From Janthinobacterium lividum (lineage in GTDB: Bacteria > Pseudomonadota > Gammaproteobacteria > Burkholderiales > Burkholderiaceae_D): a stretch of 64,000 nucleotides of DNA. The translations under genes and the position numbers were made by a program. The notes beneath the pieces were generated by a model. That model did not search any database. It was not told the origin of the DNA and was given only the letters and a program-made list of their open reading frames with translations. Positions 7,749-16,495 of this stretch are shown piece after piece; within the stretch, counting starts at the first letter, position 1; each line of letters begins with the position of its first letter. The DNA lies in contig NZ_JAAOLY010000004.1 of the NCBI RefSeq assembly GCF_011601275.1, forward strand, positions 62,001 to 126,000, given 5' to 3'.

Positions 7749-9137
7749 ATGAAAATTTTCGCACGGTATCGCTGGTGCTGCGCCACCGCTTTCGTAGTGC
7801 TCACTGGCTGCTGGCCTTACACGGAGCCGGCCACGGGCGAATATGCCGCCTTGCTCCGGCGCGGCGAAAAGGTGACCAGGGCCGATACCTACGGGCGGTT
7901 TGCCGCCTTGTCGGTCGAGTACCGCCAGGGCGGCGGCTCCCTGATGTCCACCGAGAATCACTCCATGCGGCTGATACATAAGGACAAAATCGTCGTCAAG
8001 GCTACCGAAGGCATCGAACGCTGGACCGATTTCGCCCAGCCCGTGTATTTCGTCAAGCGGCAGGAAGACGACGGCATGCTGGCGCTGGTCCACGAGCAGG
8101 CGGGCAAGGCCGTGGTCGAGAAGATTACGGCGTCGGAATACGGCTACCGTGGTAACGAGACGTACATGCATGGCTTCCCCCTGTCTCCCGGCGTGCGCTA
8201 TTTTCCCGTCGACCAGCGCCCCGGTTTCCTGTTGCGTGGCTTGCCGCTGAAAACCACCGTGCTGCCTAGTCCGCCAGAGGGTAGCGTCGATCTGCACGCC
8301 CAAGTCCTGGCGGCCATCTCTCCCGATGGGACATCATTTGCGTTTGTCGACAGCGAGTATGCGCCGTCCGTGGTGCTGGTTGTCGATGCGGACGGCAAGC
8401 GGCGCGACCCGATCCCGCTGCCGAGAATTTACCTGGCCGATGCGCCCACCTACCAATTCAATCCTTACGAGCGGCTATGGGCCTGGTCGCGCACGGCGCT
8501 GGCATGGCACAAGAACGGTGCGGGCAGCTGGGAGGTCAGGCCGGACGGTGTCGCGCCGGGGGCTGCCGGCGCGCACAATGTGGTCGAGCAATTGTTTATC
8601 AGCGATCAAACGGGCTACCGCACCTGTTTTGCCGCCGCGAATGCCGCTTGTCTGCCCGGCTGGCGCGGGGCGGACGCCGCCGAGCAGCGCAAGACTTTTG
8701 TATGGGGCGGCGACGCGCCGCCGTTTGCCTACGTGCCGGTAGCCCCTGCGGCCGCTTTTGGCGCCAGGGTCGGCTTGCTGTTGTTGTCCGGGGGATGCTG
8801 CCGTGTGCCGTCTTACCATCTGTATCTGGATGGCGCGCCGGCGGCGGTGGCCGCGCAATTGTCCGCGCGCTTGCGCGAGAGCAAGACGCCGTTCGTGCGC
8901 GTCGACGAGTGTCCGCGCCGCACTGGCAATGACGGCAAGTGCGAGGCGCAACTGGCGCAGCGGCTCAAGCGGCCGGAATCGCTGGGGCGCGAACTGGAGC
9001 AGTTGCTCGATACCTGGGACGAGCACGATGGCGTGCTGTTCGTCATGCCGTCCATGGCGGTCGCGGTGCGCGCGAACGAGCAGGGCGGCAGCGTGATCCA
9101 GACCCTGTTGCGTGCCGATTTGTCGCGCAGGGATTGA
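7749..9137 (+). CDS. Predicted outer-membrane or periplasmic lipoprotein of unknown function
   Basis: The 462-residue product starts with a basic stretch and a hydrophobic segment ending in V-V-L-T-G-C, a lipobox with Cys21 as the lipidated residue. Trp follows the Cys, so retention in the inner membrane is not indicated. The rest is soluble and mixed alpha/beta, with several Cys in the second half (CRTCF- and CCRVPSYHLYLDG-like segments) that could form disulphides. I do not recognise a domain. No operon partner is evident: xenA/arsR lies upstream and an acyltransferase starts 129 bases downstream. Confidence 0.65.
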   Translation: MKIFARYRWCCATAFVVLTGCWPYTEPATGEYAALLRRGEKVTRADTYGRFAALSVEYRQGGGSLMSTENHSMRLIHKDKIVVKATEGIERWTDFAQPVYFVKRQEDDGMLALVHEQAGKAVVEKITASEYGYRGNETYMHGFPLSPGVRYFPVDQRPGFLLRGLPLKTTVLPSPPEGSVDLHAQVLAAISPDGTSFAFVDSEYAPSVVLVVDADGKRRDPIPLPRIYLADAPTYQFNPYERLWAWSRTALAWHKNGAGSWEVRPDGVAPGAAGAHNVVEQLFISDQTGYRTCFAAANAACLPGWRGADAAEQRKTFVWGGDAPPFAYVPVAPAAAFGARVGLLLLSGGCCRVPSYHLYLDGAPAAVAAQLSARLRESKTPFVRVDECPRRTGNDGKCEAQLAQRLKRPESLGRELEQLLDTWDEHDGVLFVMPSMAVAVRANEQGGSVIQTLLRADLSRRD

Positions 9138-9266
9138 TCTCGGTCGTCTGCCGCGCGTCACCGAAGTGCCAGGCTCGGCTATCATGTCGGCCTTTCGGTA
9201 AATCCTCGGCCGCGCGCCTGTTGCGCGCATGGCTGGCGAGACTACCTGGCACGGCAAGGATAGGGC

Positions 9267-10397
9267 ATGACGGCAGCAGCAGTGGTATCACAGGCGGACC
9301 TGGCACATCGTCCGCAGTTTGGCTGGATCAATGGTTTGAAGGCGGGTGCGGCGCAGCTGATCGTGTTGCACCATCTGGCGTTTTACGGCCCCATGTCCGA
9401 CTACGTGCAGCCCCTGTGGCCCGAGTTGCTGGGCTGGCTGGGCGGCAGCGCGCGCATTGCCGTGCAAGTATTCCTCGTCATCGGCGGCTTTCTCGTCGCC
9501 AAATCCCTCTCGCCCGCCGGCCACCCTGGCATCGCTACCCCGCTGCAGGCCATCTGGCGCCGCTATGCCAAGCTGGCGCCACCTTTCCTGGCCGCCACCT
9601 TGCTCGCGGCCATTATCGCGCCCGTGGCCGGCATCTGGATGCAACACGATTCCATGTCGGCCGCCGTCACCCTGGGCCAGTTGAGCGCCCACGCCTTGCT
9701 GCTGCACGGCGTGCTGGGTTATGAGTCGCTGTCTGCCGGCGCCTGGTACGTGGCCATCGATTTCCAGCTGTACCTGCTGACGGTATCGCTGCTGTGGCTG
9801 GGCGGGCGCCTGGCGGGCCAGCGGCGCCGGCAATGGCTGATGCCGCTGGCCGTCACCGTGGGCATCACCTTTTCCCTGCTGTATTTCAATCTCGATGCGG
9901 GCTGGGACAACTGGGCGCCGTATTTCTTCGGCAGCTATGGCCTGGGGCTCATGGCCTGGTGGGCCAGCGATCCGGCCCGCAAACCCGGTGCCATGACGAT
10001 GCTCATGGCCATGGCCGCCGTGCCCGTCCTGCTGGCCCTGGCCGTCGACTACCGTAGCCGCATTGCGCTGGCCCTGATCGTTGCCTGCGCGCTGTTCCTG
10101 TTTGGCCGCGCCCGCACGCCGTCCCGGGGCCGCGCCTGGAGCGTCGTCAATGCCCTGGGGCGCATCTCGTATGCCGTCTTCCTCGTGCACTTTCCCGTCA
10201 GCCTGCTGGTGAATGCCTTATTTATTACTTATGTTCCATTGGCGCCGCAGTGGCAGGCGCTGGGCATGCTGACAGCCTGGGGCGCCAGCCTGGCGGCCGG
10301 TGCTGCGTTTTACCGCTGGGTGGAAGTGCCGCTGGGGCGGGTGGTGGGTAGCGTGGTGGCGCATCTGGCCGGACGGCCGGTGCTGGCGTCGCGTTAG
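9267..10397 (+). CDS. Membrane acyltransferase, acyltransferase-3 family (OafA/YrhL type)
   Basis: The 376-residue product has about ten transmembrane helices and the features of acyltransferase family 3, which transfers acetyl or other acyl groups to surface sugars from inside the membrane. The key N-terminal motif appears as GAAQLIVLHHLAFYG near residues 27-41, with the catalytic-type His pair. The R-I-A-V-Q-V-F-L-V-I-G-G-F segment near 60-73 is the usual second motif, and WYVAIDFQLYLL lies near 160. AAGGAT precedes the ATG. No polysaccharide biosynthesis genes are adjacent, so the acceptor is unknown. Confidence 0.88.
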   Translation: MTAAAVVSQADLAHRPQFGWINGLKAGAAQLIVLHHLAFYGPMSDYVQPLWPELLGWLGGSARIAVQVFLVIGGFLVAKSLSPAGHPGIATPLQAIWRRYAKLAPPFLAATLLAAIIAPVAGIWMQHDSMSAAVTLGQLSAHALLLHGVLGYESLSAGAWYVAIDFQLYLLTVSLLWLGGRLAGQRRRQWLMPLAVTVGITFSLLYFNLDAGWDNWAPYFFGSYGLGLMAWWASDPARKPGAMTMLMAMAAVPVLLALAVDYRSRIALALIVACALFLFGRARTPSRGRAWSVVNALGRISYAVFLVHFPVSLLVNALFITYVPLAPQWQALGMLTAWGASLAAGAAFYRWVEVPLGRVVGSVVAHLAGRPVLASR

Positions 10398-10468
10398 GAT
10401 CGAAGGCCTGGCGTGCCGATGGTACGCGCCTTCCGGGGATAACGCTGAGCGTTTCTATTGTGCAAAAC

Positions 10469-10496
10469 AAAAAAGCCAACCGCGAACGGTTGGCTT
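10469..10496 (-). terminator. Intrinsic terminator of the second tRNA-Lys pair
   Basis: The same stem (AAGCCAACCG / CGGTTGGCTT) and T-run are found after the first tRNA-Lys pair, here on the minus strand. Confidence 0.9.
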
Positions 10497-10508
10497 CTCT
10501 GAAGTATT

Positions 10509-10584
10509 TGGTAGGCCGTGCGGGATTCGAACCTGCGACCAACGGATTAAAAGTCCGCTGCTCTACCAGCTGAGCTAACGACCC
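10509..10584 (-). tRNA. tRNA-Lys (anticodon UUU)
   Basis: This third 76-base copy is identical to the tRNA-Lys genes near 3.9-4.1 kb, with anticodon UUU and encoded CCA. It is the promoter-distal gene of the second pair, directly before the shared terminator. Confidence 0.97.
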
Positions 10585-10673
10585 AAAAACTTTTTACAAC
10601 AACTTCGGTAACACTGTGCCGTAAAAAAATGCTTGCTATAACAACTCGCAAGCAGATCAGTACTGCGTATTCG

Positions 10674-10749
10674 TGGTAGGCCGTGCGGGATTCGAACCTG
10701 CGACCAACGGATTAAAAGTCCGCTGCTCTACCAGCTGAGCTAACGACCC
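10674..10749 (-). tRNA. tRNA-Lys (anticodon UUU)
   Basis: Fourth identical copy. It lies 11 bases downstream of a consensus -10 box on the minus strand and 89 bases upstream of its partner copy. Confidence 0.97.
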
Positions 10750-10760
10750 GAAGAAGAAAG

Positions 10761-10789
10761 ATTATAGGGGGTGCCCGGGATTCTGTCAA
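10761..10789 (-). promoter_or_regulatory. Perfect consensus sigma-70 promoter of the second tRNA-Lys pair
   Basis: On the minus strand TTGACA and TATAAT are separated by exactly 17 bases. A strong promoter is expected for a stable-RNA unit. The downstream CG-rich start region is short. Confidence 0.92.
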
Positions 10790-10816
10790 ACCTAACGGGC
10801 AACTTTTTCCCCGCTT

Positions 10817-11575
10817 TTACTTTTTGCCGCCCCGTTCCTTGGCAGCCTGGGCCGCACTGGAGTCCGGGTAGCGCGAGATCAGAGCGTTCAGCGTCTTGGT
10901 CGCGTTCGGCTTGTCTTTCAGCTCCGTATAGCAGCTGGCGATGTTGAGCATGGCGTCGGCCGCCTTCGGGCTGTCCGGGTAGTTTTTCAGCACTGCCTGC
11001 TGGGCCGTGATGGCGCTCTTGCAGTCGCGCTGGGCGTAATAGGCGTTGCCCAGCCAGTATTGCGCGTTGGCAGCGTAGGCCGATTCCGGATAGCGCTTGA
11101 CGAAGCCGTCCAGGGCCGTGACGGCGCCCTTGTAGTCGCCCGACTTGAACAGGCCGAACGCGGATTCGTACGCGCTTTGCTCGGATACGCCCACGGCCGC
11201 TTCCTGGCCGTCGATGGTGACTTGGCGCGGCTCGAGCTTGCGCAGGCGCGCGTCGATGTCGGTATAGAAATCCTTCTGGCGCTTTTGCACGTTTGCCAGG
11301 TCGTTGCCCAGTACTTCGATCTGGCCGCGCAGGCGGGCGATCTCTTGCATGGTCTGGTCGTGCTGGTTGATCAGGCTCAGGGTGCTGGTCTTGTCCGCCT
11401 TGGTGTCGACGCGGCTGTTCAGGTCGCGCGCCATGGCGTCGACCTTGGCGCGCAGCTCGAGGATAGCCTTGCGCGCTTCGTCGTCATCGAACAGGGCGGC
11501 GTTGGCGTGCAGGGGCAGGTAGGCAAACGCGGCCATCAAGGCGGCGGCGACGCCGGCTTTCGAGAATGTCATCAT
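10817..11575 (-). CDS. cpoB: CpoB (YbgF), Tol-Pal-associated cell division coordinator
   Basis: The 252-residue periplasmic protein closes the tol-pal operon. A signal peptide occupies residues 1-26 (cleavage near H-A-N-A-A). A coiled-coil trimerisation segment follows (about 30-105, with the RAKVDAMARDLNSRVDTKAD pattern). The C-terminal half (about 130-252) contains three TPR repeats of the Y-x-A-F-x3-K-x-G-D-Y and A-Q-Y-W-L-G-N-A-Y type. CpoB links peptidoglycan synthesis by PBP1B with Tol-driven outer-membrane constriction at division. Length is normal for the family. Confidence 0.95.
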   Translation of the reverse strand: MMTFSKAGVAAALMAAFAYLPLHANAALFDDDEARKAILELRAKVDAMARDLNSRVDTKADKTSTLSLINQHDQTMQEIARLRGQIEVLGNDLANVQKRQKDFYTDIDARLRKLEPRQVTIDGQEAAVGVSEQSAYESAFGLFKSGDYKGAVTALDGFVKRYPESAYAANAQYWLGNAYYAQRDCKSAITAQQAVLKNYPDSPKAADAMLNIASCYTELKDKPNATKTLNALISRYPDSSAAQAAKERGGKK

Positions 11576-11611
11576 GGGTCGGGCTTTCTAAGGTTACGCA
11601 AACATGCAAAC

Positions 11612-11646
11612 GGGGCGCCGGGCGGTGAATCACCGCGCTGCGCCCC
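11612..11646. other. Strong intergenic hairpin between pal and cpoB
   Basis: GGGGCG and CGCCCC enclose an inner perfect dyad GCGGTGA/TCACCGC. There is no good T-run on the minus strand. It may act as an mRNA processing or stability structure, or a partial terminator that lowers cpoB relative to pal. Confidence 0.5.
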
Positions 11647-11709
11647 ATTATTATGCCTATGACTGGCCAGTTAGGTAAGCGCCAATGCTGCCGCGCTCAC
11701 CTGTCAACA

Positions 11710-12231
11710 TCAATAAACGATGTCAGCGCGGCGGTTTTCTGCCCATGCTGCTTCGTTGCTGCCTTGTGCCTTAGGCTTTTCTTTGCCCAGCGACACGGCT
11801 TCCATTTGGCCTTCTGGCACGCCCAGGGCTGCCATCGACTTGCGCACGGCTTCAGCACGTTTCTGACCCAGGGCCAGATTGTACTCAGCGCCACCGCGTT
11901 CATCGGTGTTACCTTGGATCAGGATCTTGCGGCTAGGCGTTTTCACCAGGTAGCCAGCGTGGTTTTGCACGACTGGGGTGTCCGCTTCGCGCACGACGTA
12001 TTTGTCGAAGTCGAAGTAGATGCTGCGGTTGGCCAGCACGCCTTTTGGATCGTCCAGTGGATCGACCGATGCGGTCGTTACTGGCTGAACTTGACGGGTG
12101 TCAACTGGAGCTGCGACTTTTTCAGGAGCGCGCTCAACCACTGGGGTCTCGGCTACTTTGACTGGGGTGCTGCAGGCGGACAGCAGAGCTGCGGTAGCGG
12201 CGATGAAAGCCAAACTTTTAAAGTTACTCAT
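11710..12231 (-). CDS. pal: Peptidoglycan-associated lipoprotein Pal
   Basis: The 173-residue outer-membrane lipoprotein has a lipobox L-S-A-C with Cys20 lipidated, a Pro/Val-rich linker (about 21-60) and a C-terminal OmpA-like domain. That domain shows SIYFDFDKYVV near residue 70 and QGNTDERGGAEYNLALGQKR near 105-124, the peptidoglycan-binding motif. Pal anchors the outer membrane to peptidoglycan and binds TolB. The inner ATG is chosen over one six codons upstream because GGAGAATAAAA precedes it and the signal peptide then has normal form. Confidence 0.97.
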   Translation of the reverse strand: MSNFKSLAFIAATAALLSACSTPVKVAETPVVERAPEKVAAPVDTRQVQPVTTASVDPLDDPKGVLANRSIYFDFDKYVVREADTPVVQNHAGYLVKTPSRKILIQGNTDERGGAEYNLALGQKRAEAVRKSMAALGVPEGQMEAVSLGKEKPKAQGSNEAAWAENRRADIVY

Positions 12232-12274
12232 TTTTATTCTCCGGGTCATGGTTAAAGGTGAAACTGTACAGCAT

Positions 12275-13552
12275 TTACTTCATAAAAGGACCCCATGTGG
12301 GCTCCTTGATATTGCCAGCTTGCGTAGTCAAACGCTGTTTGACGCGGCCATCCACCGATACCACTGCCAGCGACTTGCGTCGTCCGGATTCGGTCGCGTA
12401 CATGATATATTTCCCGTTGGGCGAAAAGCTCGGTGATTCGTCGTTGGCGGTGTCCGACAGGCGCAGTTCCTGGCCACTAGCCAGGTCGAGCGCGTAGAGC
12501 TGGAAATTGCCGTCGCGACGGGAAATATAAGCAAGTGTCTTCCCGTCGGACGAGATCCGCGGGCTGATGTTGTAGGAGCCGCCAAACGTCACGCGCTTGG
12601 CTTCGCCGCCGCTGACCGACATGCGGTAGATTTGTGGTCCGCCGCTGCGATCGCTGGTGAAGTAGATGCTTTGGCCATCGGCCGAGAATTGGGGTTCCGT
12701 ATCGATGCCGCTGCTGGTGCTGACGCGGCGCAAGCCGCTGCCGTCGGCATTGACGGTATAGACCTGGGTATGGCCATCGCGCGACAGGGCCACGGCCAGG
12801 CGCGAGCCGTCCGGGCTCCAGCTCGGCGCCGAATTGCTGCCTTTTTCATTCGATACGATGGTGCGCTGGCGCGTCACGAGGTTTTGCACGTAGACGATGG
12901 GCTTTTTCTTTTCAAACGACACATACGCGACCTTGGTGCCGTCCGGCGACCACGACGGCGAAATGATCGGCTCGTTCGAGCGCAGGGCGACCTGGATGCC
13001 TTCGCCATCGGCGTCGGCCACTTCCAGCCGGTATTCGCGGCCCGATTGCGTGACGTAGGCGATGCGCGTGGCGAACGCGCCCTTGACGCCCGTCAGCTTT
13101 TCATAGATGTCGTCGGCGATCTTGTGCGCCAGCAGGCGGTTGAACTGCGGCGCGGCCGCATTGTTCATGCTGGAAATCTGCGCGCCCTTGATGGTGTCGA
13201 ACAGCTTGTAGCGCACGTCCAGGCGGCCATCGGCCATGCTTTGCACGGTGCCGGCCGCCAGCGCGTCGGCGCCGCGCGACTTCCACTGTTCATAGCTGAC
13301 GGGTGCCGTTTCCGCTACGGGCGCATCGGCGTCGATCAGCTTGAACACGCCGCTGCGCGCCAGGTCGGCCTTGATAATGCCGGACAGCGATTGCGGCGCC
13401 GCCGATTCATTGACGAAGCTGGCGACAGCCACCGGGATCTGGTTGCTGCCGATCCCCGTAATCTCCACGCGCAGCTGCGCCTGGGCGCTGGACGCTCCCA
13501 GCACCAGGCTGGCGCAGAGCACGACATAGCTCATTTTTTTCATGGTCATCAT
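12275..13552 (-). CDS. tolB: Tol-Pal system protein TolB
   Basis: The 425-residue periplasmic protein has a signal peptide (cleavage near A-Q-A, residue 26), an N-terminal alpha/beta domain that meets TolA and Pal, and a C-terminal six-bladed beta-propeller. The propeller shows repeated PD40 strands such as ISPSWSPDGTKVAYVSFE, NSAPSWSPDGSRLAVALS and DTEPQFSADGQSIYFTSDR. The ATG overlaps the tolA stop; Met4 and Met7 are also possible starts. It sits between tolA and pal as in the standard operon. Confidence 0.97.
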   Translation of the reverse strand: MMTMKKMSYVVLCASLVLGASSAQAQLRVEITGIGSNQIPVAVASFVNESAAPQSLSGIIKADLARSGVFKLIDADAPVAETAPVSYEQWKSRGADALAAGTVQSMADGRLDVRYKLFDTIKGAQISSMNNAAAPQFNRLLAHKIADDIYEKLTGVKGAFATRIAYVTQSGREYRLEVADADGEGIQVALRSNEPIISPSWSPDGTKVAYVSFEKKKPIVYVQNLVTRQRTIVSNEKGSNSAPSWSPDGSRLAVALSRDGHTQVYTVNADGSGLRRVSTSSGIDTEPQFSADGQSIYFTSDRSGGPQIYRMSVSGGEAKRVTFGGSYNISPRISSDGKTLAYISRRDGNFQLYALDLASGQELRLSDTANDESPSFSPNGKYIMYATESGRRKSLAVVSVDGRVKQRLTTQAGNIKEPTWGPFMK

Positions 13553-14568
13553 TTAGGCAAATCCTTCATCTCGAATATGAGTTCAATCTCGCGTTCCACG
13601 GTGCCGTCTTTTTTCTTCGGCAGTGGCGACGATTTATTAATGGCGTTTTCCACCGAGCTGTCATACGCCGGCAGGCCGCTACTTTTAATCTTTCGGACCG
13701 AAATAATTTCCCCAGTTGGCAGTTGCTCGATCTTGAACACGGCGCGCGGGTTGCCCGGCACATCCGTGCTACCGCTGTACGCGATATTGCTCTTGATCTT
13801 GCTCGTCAGGGCAGCGACATAGCCGCTGTCCTTGCGTGGCGCGGTCGCTTTCGCGGCCGTTCCCGTCGTGCCGGCGCCCGCCGCACCCGTGATGCGGCTC
13901 ATTTCCGCAGCGCGCGCCTTGTCGGCGGCTTTTTTCTCTTCCGCCGCTTTTTTCGCCTTGGCAGCCTTTTCAGCCGCCGCTTTTTTCTCGGACAGTTCTT
14001 TCTCGGCTTTTTCTTCCGCCGCTTTTTCTTTCTCTTTGGCCTGCTTGGCTTTCTCCAGCTTGTCGGCCTTTTCTTTTTCCAGCTTTTCAGCCTTGTCTTT
14101 TTCTTTCTGCTTCTGTTTTTCCAGTTCGCGCTTTTCTTCCTCGCGTTCCTTCAATTCCTGCTTGCGGCGCTCTTCCGCTGCCGCTTTCTCTTTTTCTTCC
14201 TTCAGCTTGGCCTTCTTGCGCTCAAGGGCGATTTCCGCCTCGCGCAGGTCGACCTTCGGCTCGGGCGCGGCCACCGGCGGCGGTGGCGGCGGAGCCGGCT
14301 GTTCCACTTGCGGTTCCGGCGGCGGGGCCGGTGTCGGCTCCGGTTCCGTCGCCACTTCGGGCGGCGGCGCGGCCGTCTGCACTTTCATGTCCCACACTTC
14401 CGCTTCGACGGCGACAGGTTCCGTATTTTGCCAGTGTACGCCCACCCACAGGAAAAACAGCAGGCCAAGATGCATCGCCAGCGCCAGGCCCAGCGAGGGC
14501 CAGCGGCTGCGTTCGCGCGGCACGCTGTAGGGCTTGCCGAGTACATGGTCGATTTGTTTGTTCTGCAA
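13549..14568 (-). CDS. tolA: Energy-transducing protein TolA
   Basis: The 339-residue protein spans the periplasm. One N-terminal membrane helix (about 24-42) carries the S-x3-L-A-x-A-M-H-L-x2-L face that meets TolQR. A Pro-rich linker (65-105) is followed by a very long Lys/Glu/Ala coiled coil (about 108-222), then a C-terminal TonB-like domain (about 250-339) with PRAVFKIEQLPTGEIISVRK and SSVENAINKSSPLP. The coiled coil is encoded by a purine-rich stretch that looks repetitive at DNA level. It transmits the proton-motive-force signal from TolQR to TolB/Pal. Confidence 0.96.
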   Translation of the reverse strand: MQNKQIDHVLGKPYSVPRERSRWPSLGLALAMHLGLLFFLWVGVHWQNTEPVAVEAEVWDMKVQTAAPPPEVATEPEPTPAPPPEPQVEQPAPPPPPPVAAPEPKVDLREAEIALERKKAKLKEEKEKAAAEERRKQELKEREEEKRELEKQKQKEKDKAEKLEKEKADKLEKAKQAKEKEKAAEEKAEKELSEKKAAAEKAAKAKKAAEEKKAADKARAAEMSRITGAAGAGTTGTAAKATAPRKDSGYVAALTSKIKSNIAYSGSTDVPGNPRAVFKIEQLPTGEIISVRKIKSSGLPAYDSSVENAINKSSPLPKKKDGTVEREIELIFEMKDLPK

Positions 14569-14616
14569 AGTCTAGTCTATCTAAAAACGGTCAAGTCTGG
14601 AAACAGGATGCTGTGC

Positions 14617-15057
14617 TTATTTGGTGGCCAGGCCGACGCGGGTAATGCCCATCTTTTTCGCTTCCGAAATGAGCTGGATCACATCGTCGTACTTGCTTTC
14701 CTTGTCGCCCGCGATCATTACGGGATAGTCGGGATTGCTTTCATGTAAGCCGCGCAGCTTGCGCAGCAGGGCGTCGCGGTTCGGTTCCGTTTCCGGCGAC
14801 AGCTGTTCCTTGCCGATGACGCCGATCGACAGCGAACCATTCGGTTTCAGCACGATCTGAATATAGTCATCGGGCGGTTTCGCTGTCTTTTCCGCGTTGG
14901 GCAAGTTCACCACGCTGGGATTGTTCGACGACGGCATCACCATGAAAATGATCAGCAGCACCAGCATCACGTCGATATACGGCACGACGTTGATTTCGGA
15001 CTTGAACTTGCGGCCACGGCCGCCGCGCATGCCGCCGCTATTGAATGAGGAACCCAT
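14617..15057 (-). CDS. tolR: Tol-Pal system protein TolR
   Basis: The 146-residue ExbD/TolR-family protein has one membrane helix, with INVVPYIDVMLVLLIIFMV near residues 22-40. The conserved Asp in Y-I-D-V-M-L is the proton-carrying residue, at about position 29. The N-terminal tail is unusual in being Gly/Arg-rich (GGMRGGRGRK). The periplasmic domain ends in IQLISEAKKMGITRVGLATK. It lies between tolQ and tolA, with short gaps. Confidence 0.96.
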   Translation of the reverse strand: MGSSFNSGGMRGGRGRKFKSEINVVPYIDVMLVLLIIFMVMPSSNNPSVVNLPNAEKTAKPPDDYIQIVLKPNGSLSIGVIGKEQLSPETEPNRDALLRKLRGLHESNPDYPVMIAGDKESKYDDVIQLISEAKKMGITRVGLATK

Positions 15058-15072
15058 GGACGCTGCTCCCTC

Positions 15073-15762
15073 TTAGCGCGACTGGCGCTGCAAGATGTTG
15101 GAGAATTCTTCGACGAAGCTCTCGAAGCGGATCGCCAGGCGGTCGATGTCGTGCGAAAAACGGTTGTAGGCGACGACGGCGGGAATTGCCGCGAACAGAC
15201 CGATGGCGGTGGCGATCAGCGCTTCGGCAATGCCGGGCGCGACGGCGGCCAGGGTGGCTTGCTGCACGTTGGCCAGGCCGCGGAAGGCGTTCATGATGCC
15301 CCAGACGGTACCGAGCAGGCCGATGTACGGCGAGACGGAACCGACGGAAGCGAGGAAGGCCAGGTGCGATTCGAGCACGTCCATTTCGCGCTGGAAGGCG
15401 GCGCGCATGGCGCGGCGTGCGCCGTCGAGCACGGCGCCGACGTCCAGCGCTTCGCGCGAACCGTAGGAAGCCTTGCCCTTGATGAATTCGCCCATGCCGG
15501 CGTCGAAGATGCGGGCCAGCGCGCCGCTCTGGTCGCGGTTGCCGCTGGCGTTCTGGTGCAGCGCATGCAGGTTGCCGCCGGCCCAGAAGCTGCGTTCGAA
15601 TTCGATGGTTTGCTTGCGCGCCTGGCGCACGGCAAACATCTTGCGGAAAATGTAGGTCCAGCTGGTCAGGGAAATCAGCAGCAGCAGGGCCATGATCAGT
15701 TGCACGATCAGGTGGGCATTGGTGATGAGCGCGAGGAAAGAAAGATCTTGTGTAACGTTCAT
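15073..15762 (-). CDS. tolQ: Tol-Pal system protein TolQ
   Basis: The 229-residue MotA/TolQ/ExbB-family proton channel has three membrane helices: about 17-37, 135-160 and 170-192. The signature GSVSPYIGLLGTVWGIMNAF near 140-159 and GIAEALIATAIGLFAAIPAV near 175-194 carry the conserved Thr and Gly residues lining the channel. It forms the motor with TolR that energises TolA at the septum. It starts 45 bases after ybgC. Confidence 0.97.
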   Translation of the reverse strand: MNVTQDLSFLALITNAHLIVQLIMALLLLISLTSWTYIFRKMFAVRQARKQTIEFERSFWAGGNLHALHQNASGNRDQSGALARIFDAGMGEFIKGKASYGSREALDVGAVLDGARRAMRAAFQREMDVLESHLAFLASVGSVSPYIGLLGTVWGIMNAFRGLANVQQATLAAVAPGIAEALIATAIGLFAAIPAVVAYNRFSHDIDRLAIRFESFVEEFSNILQRQSR

Positions 15763-15807
15763 TGGCTGGCAGTCTGTTGGGTGAATTATCCGGGGTGGCG
15801 GGTGGGG

Positions 15808-16209
15808 TCAGGCGGCGCGCATGCGGGCCGCGACTGCATCAGGCACGGCGCGCGGACGCAGTGCCGAATCGACGCAGCCGATCTTGACGCGCGCCGTGTT
15901 GAGCAGGCGGTCGCCGCACCAGGCTTGTTGCAGGAAAACGATGGAGGCGCGCCCCATTTTTTCTATACTTAAGGTTAATCTTACCGTGTCATCGAGTCTG
16001 GCTGGCGCATGATAGTCGGCGTTGATGCTTTTGACAACGAACATCGCGTCATGCTGCTCCAGCAATTCCTGCTGGCCCACGTCGATGGCGCGCAGCCATT
16101 CGGTGCGCGCGCGCTCGAAGAATTTCAGGTAATTAGCGTAATAGACGATGCCGCCGGCGTCGGTGTCTTCATAGTAGACACGTACGTTCCAGGTAAAGAC
16201 TGAAGGCAT
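15808..16209 (-). CDS. ybgC: Acyl-CoA thioesterase YbgC
   Basis: The product (133 residues from this ATG) is a hot-dog-fold 4-hydroxybenzoyl-CoA thioesterase-type protein. The signature VRVYYEDTDAGGIVYYANYL near 8-27 contains the catalytic Asp, and FFERARTEWLRAIDVGQQEL follows. YbgC is the usual first gene of tol-pal operons and acts on short-chain acyl-CoA or acyl-ACP, near phospholipid synthesis. The start matches the family N-terminus (F-T-W-x-V-R-V-Y); another ATG 33 bases upstream is possible. No strong ribosome site is seen for either. Confidence 0.92.
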   Translation of the reverse strand: MPSVFTWNVRVYYEDTDAGGIVYYANYLKFFERARTEWLRAIDVGQQELLEQHDAMFVVKSINADYHAPARLDDTVRLTLSIEKMGRASIVFLQQAWCGDRLLNTARVKIGCVDSALRPRAVPDAVAARMRAA

Positions 16210-16452
16210 GTTTATTGCGCCAGTAGTGAGATTGAGCAACATTTTACGCGATTTTTCTTCTTGTGACTGTGGGCGCTTGCTGGAAAGCCATGCAAAAGCT
16301 GCATATAAGTTGCACCGCAGCATTGTAAAACGGAGGGCTGCAATGGCAAGCCCCGTAACATACGCTTACATGCATGAGCAAAGTTTACATCCAGCTTAAG
16401 ATGCCGTACCGGCGCTGCCCGGGCGGCGATTATAGCGGCACGCTTGCATTCC

Positions 16453-16481
16453 TTGCTCAATTTGGACACTTAACTTACAAT
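16453..16481 (+). promoter_or_regulatory. Predicted promoter of glyA
   Basis: TTGCTC (16453-16458) and TACAAT (16476-16481) are 17 bases apart. The predicted start point, near 16488, lies just before the ZTP aptamer, as expected for a riboswitch-controlled leader. Confidence 0.55.
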
Positions 16482-16495
16482 TTGCATTCCATTAC

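Noticed and set aside
12632-13822. Long plus-strand open frame opposite tolB and tolA
   Set aside because: It lies antisense to two well-supported genes, has no domain and an Arg/His/Gln-rich composition typical of GC-rich shadow frames.
13900-14250. Repetitive purine/pyrimidine tract as possible DNA repeat or CRISPR
   Set aside because: It encodes the Lys/Glu/Ala coiled coil of TolA; units are irregular and there are no spacers.
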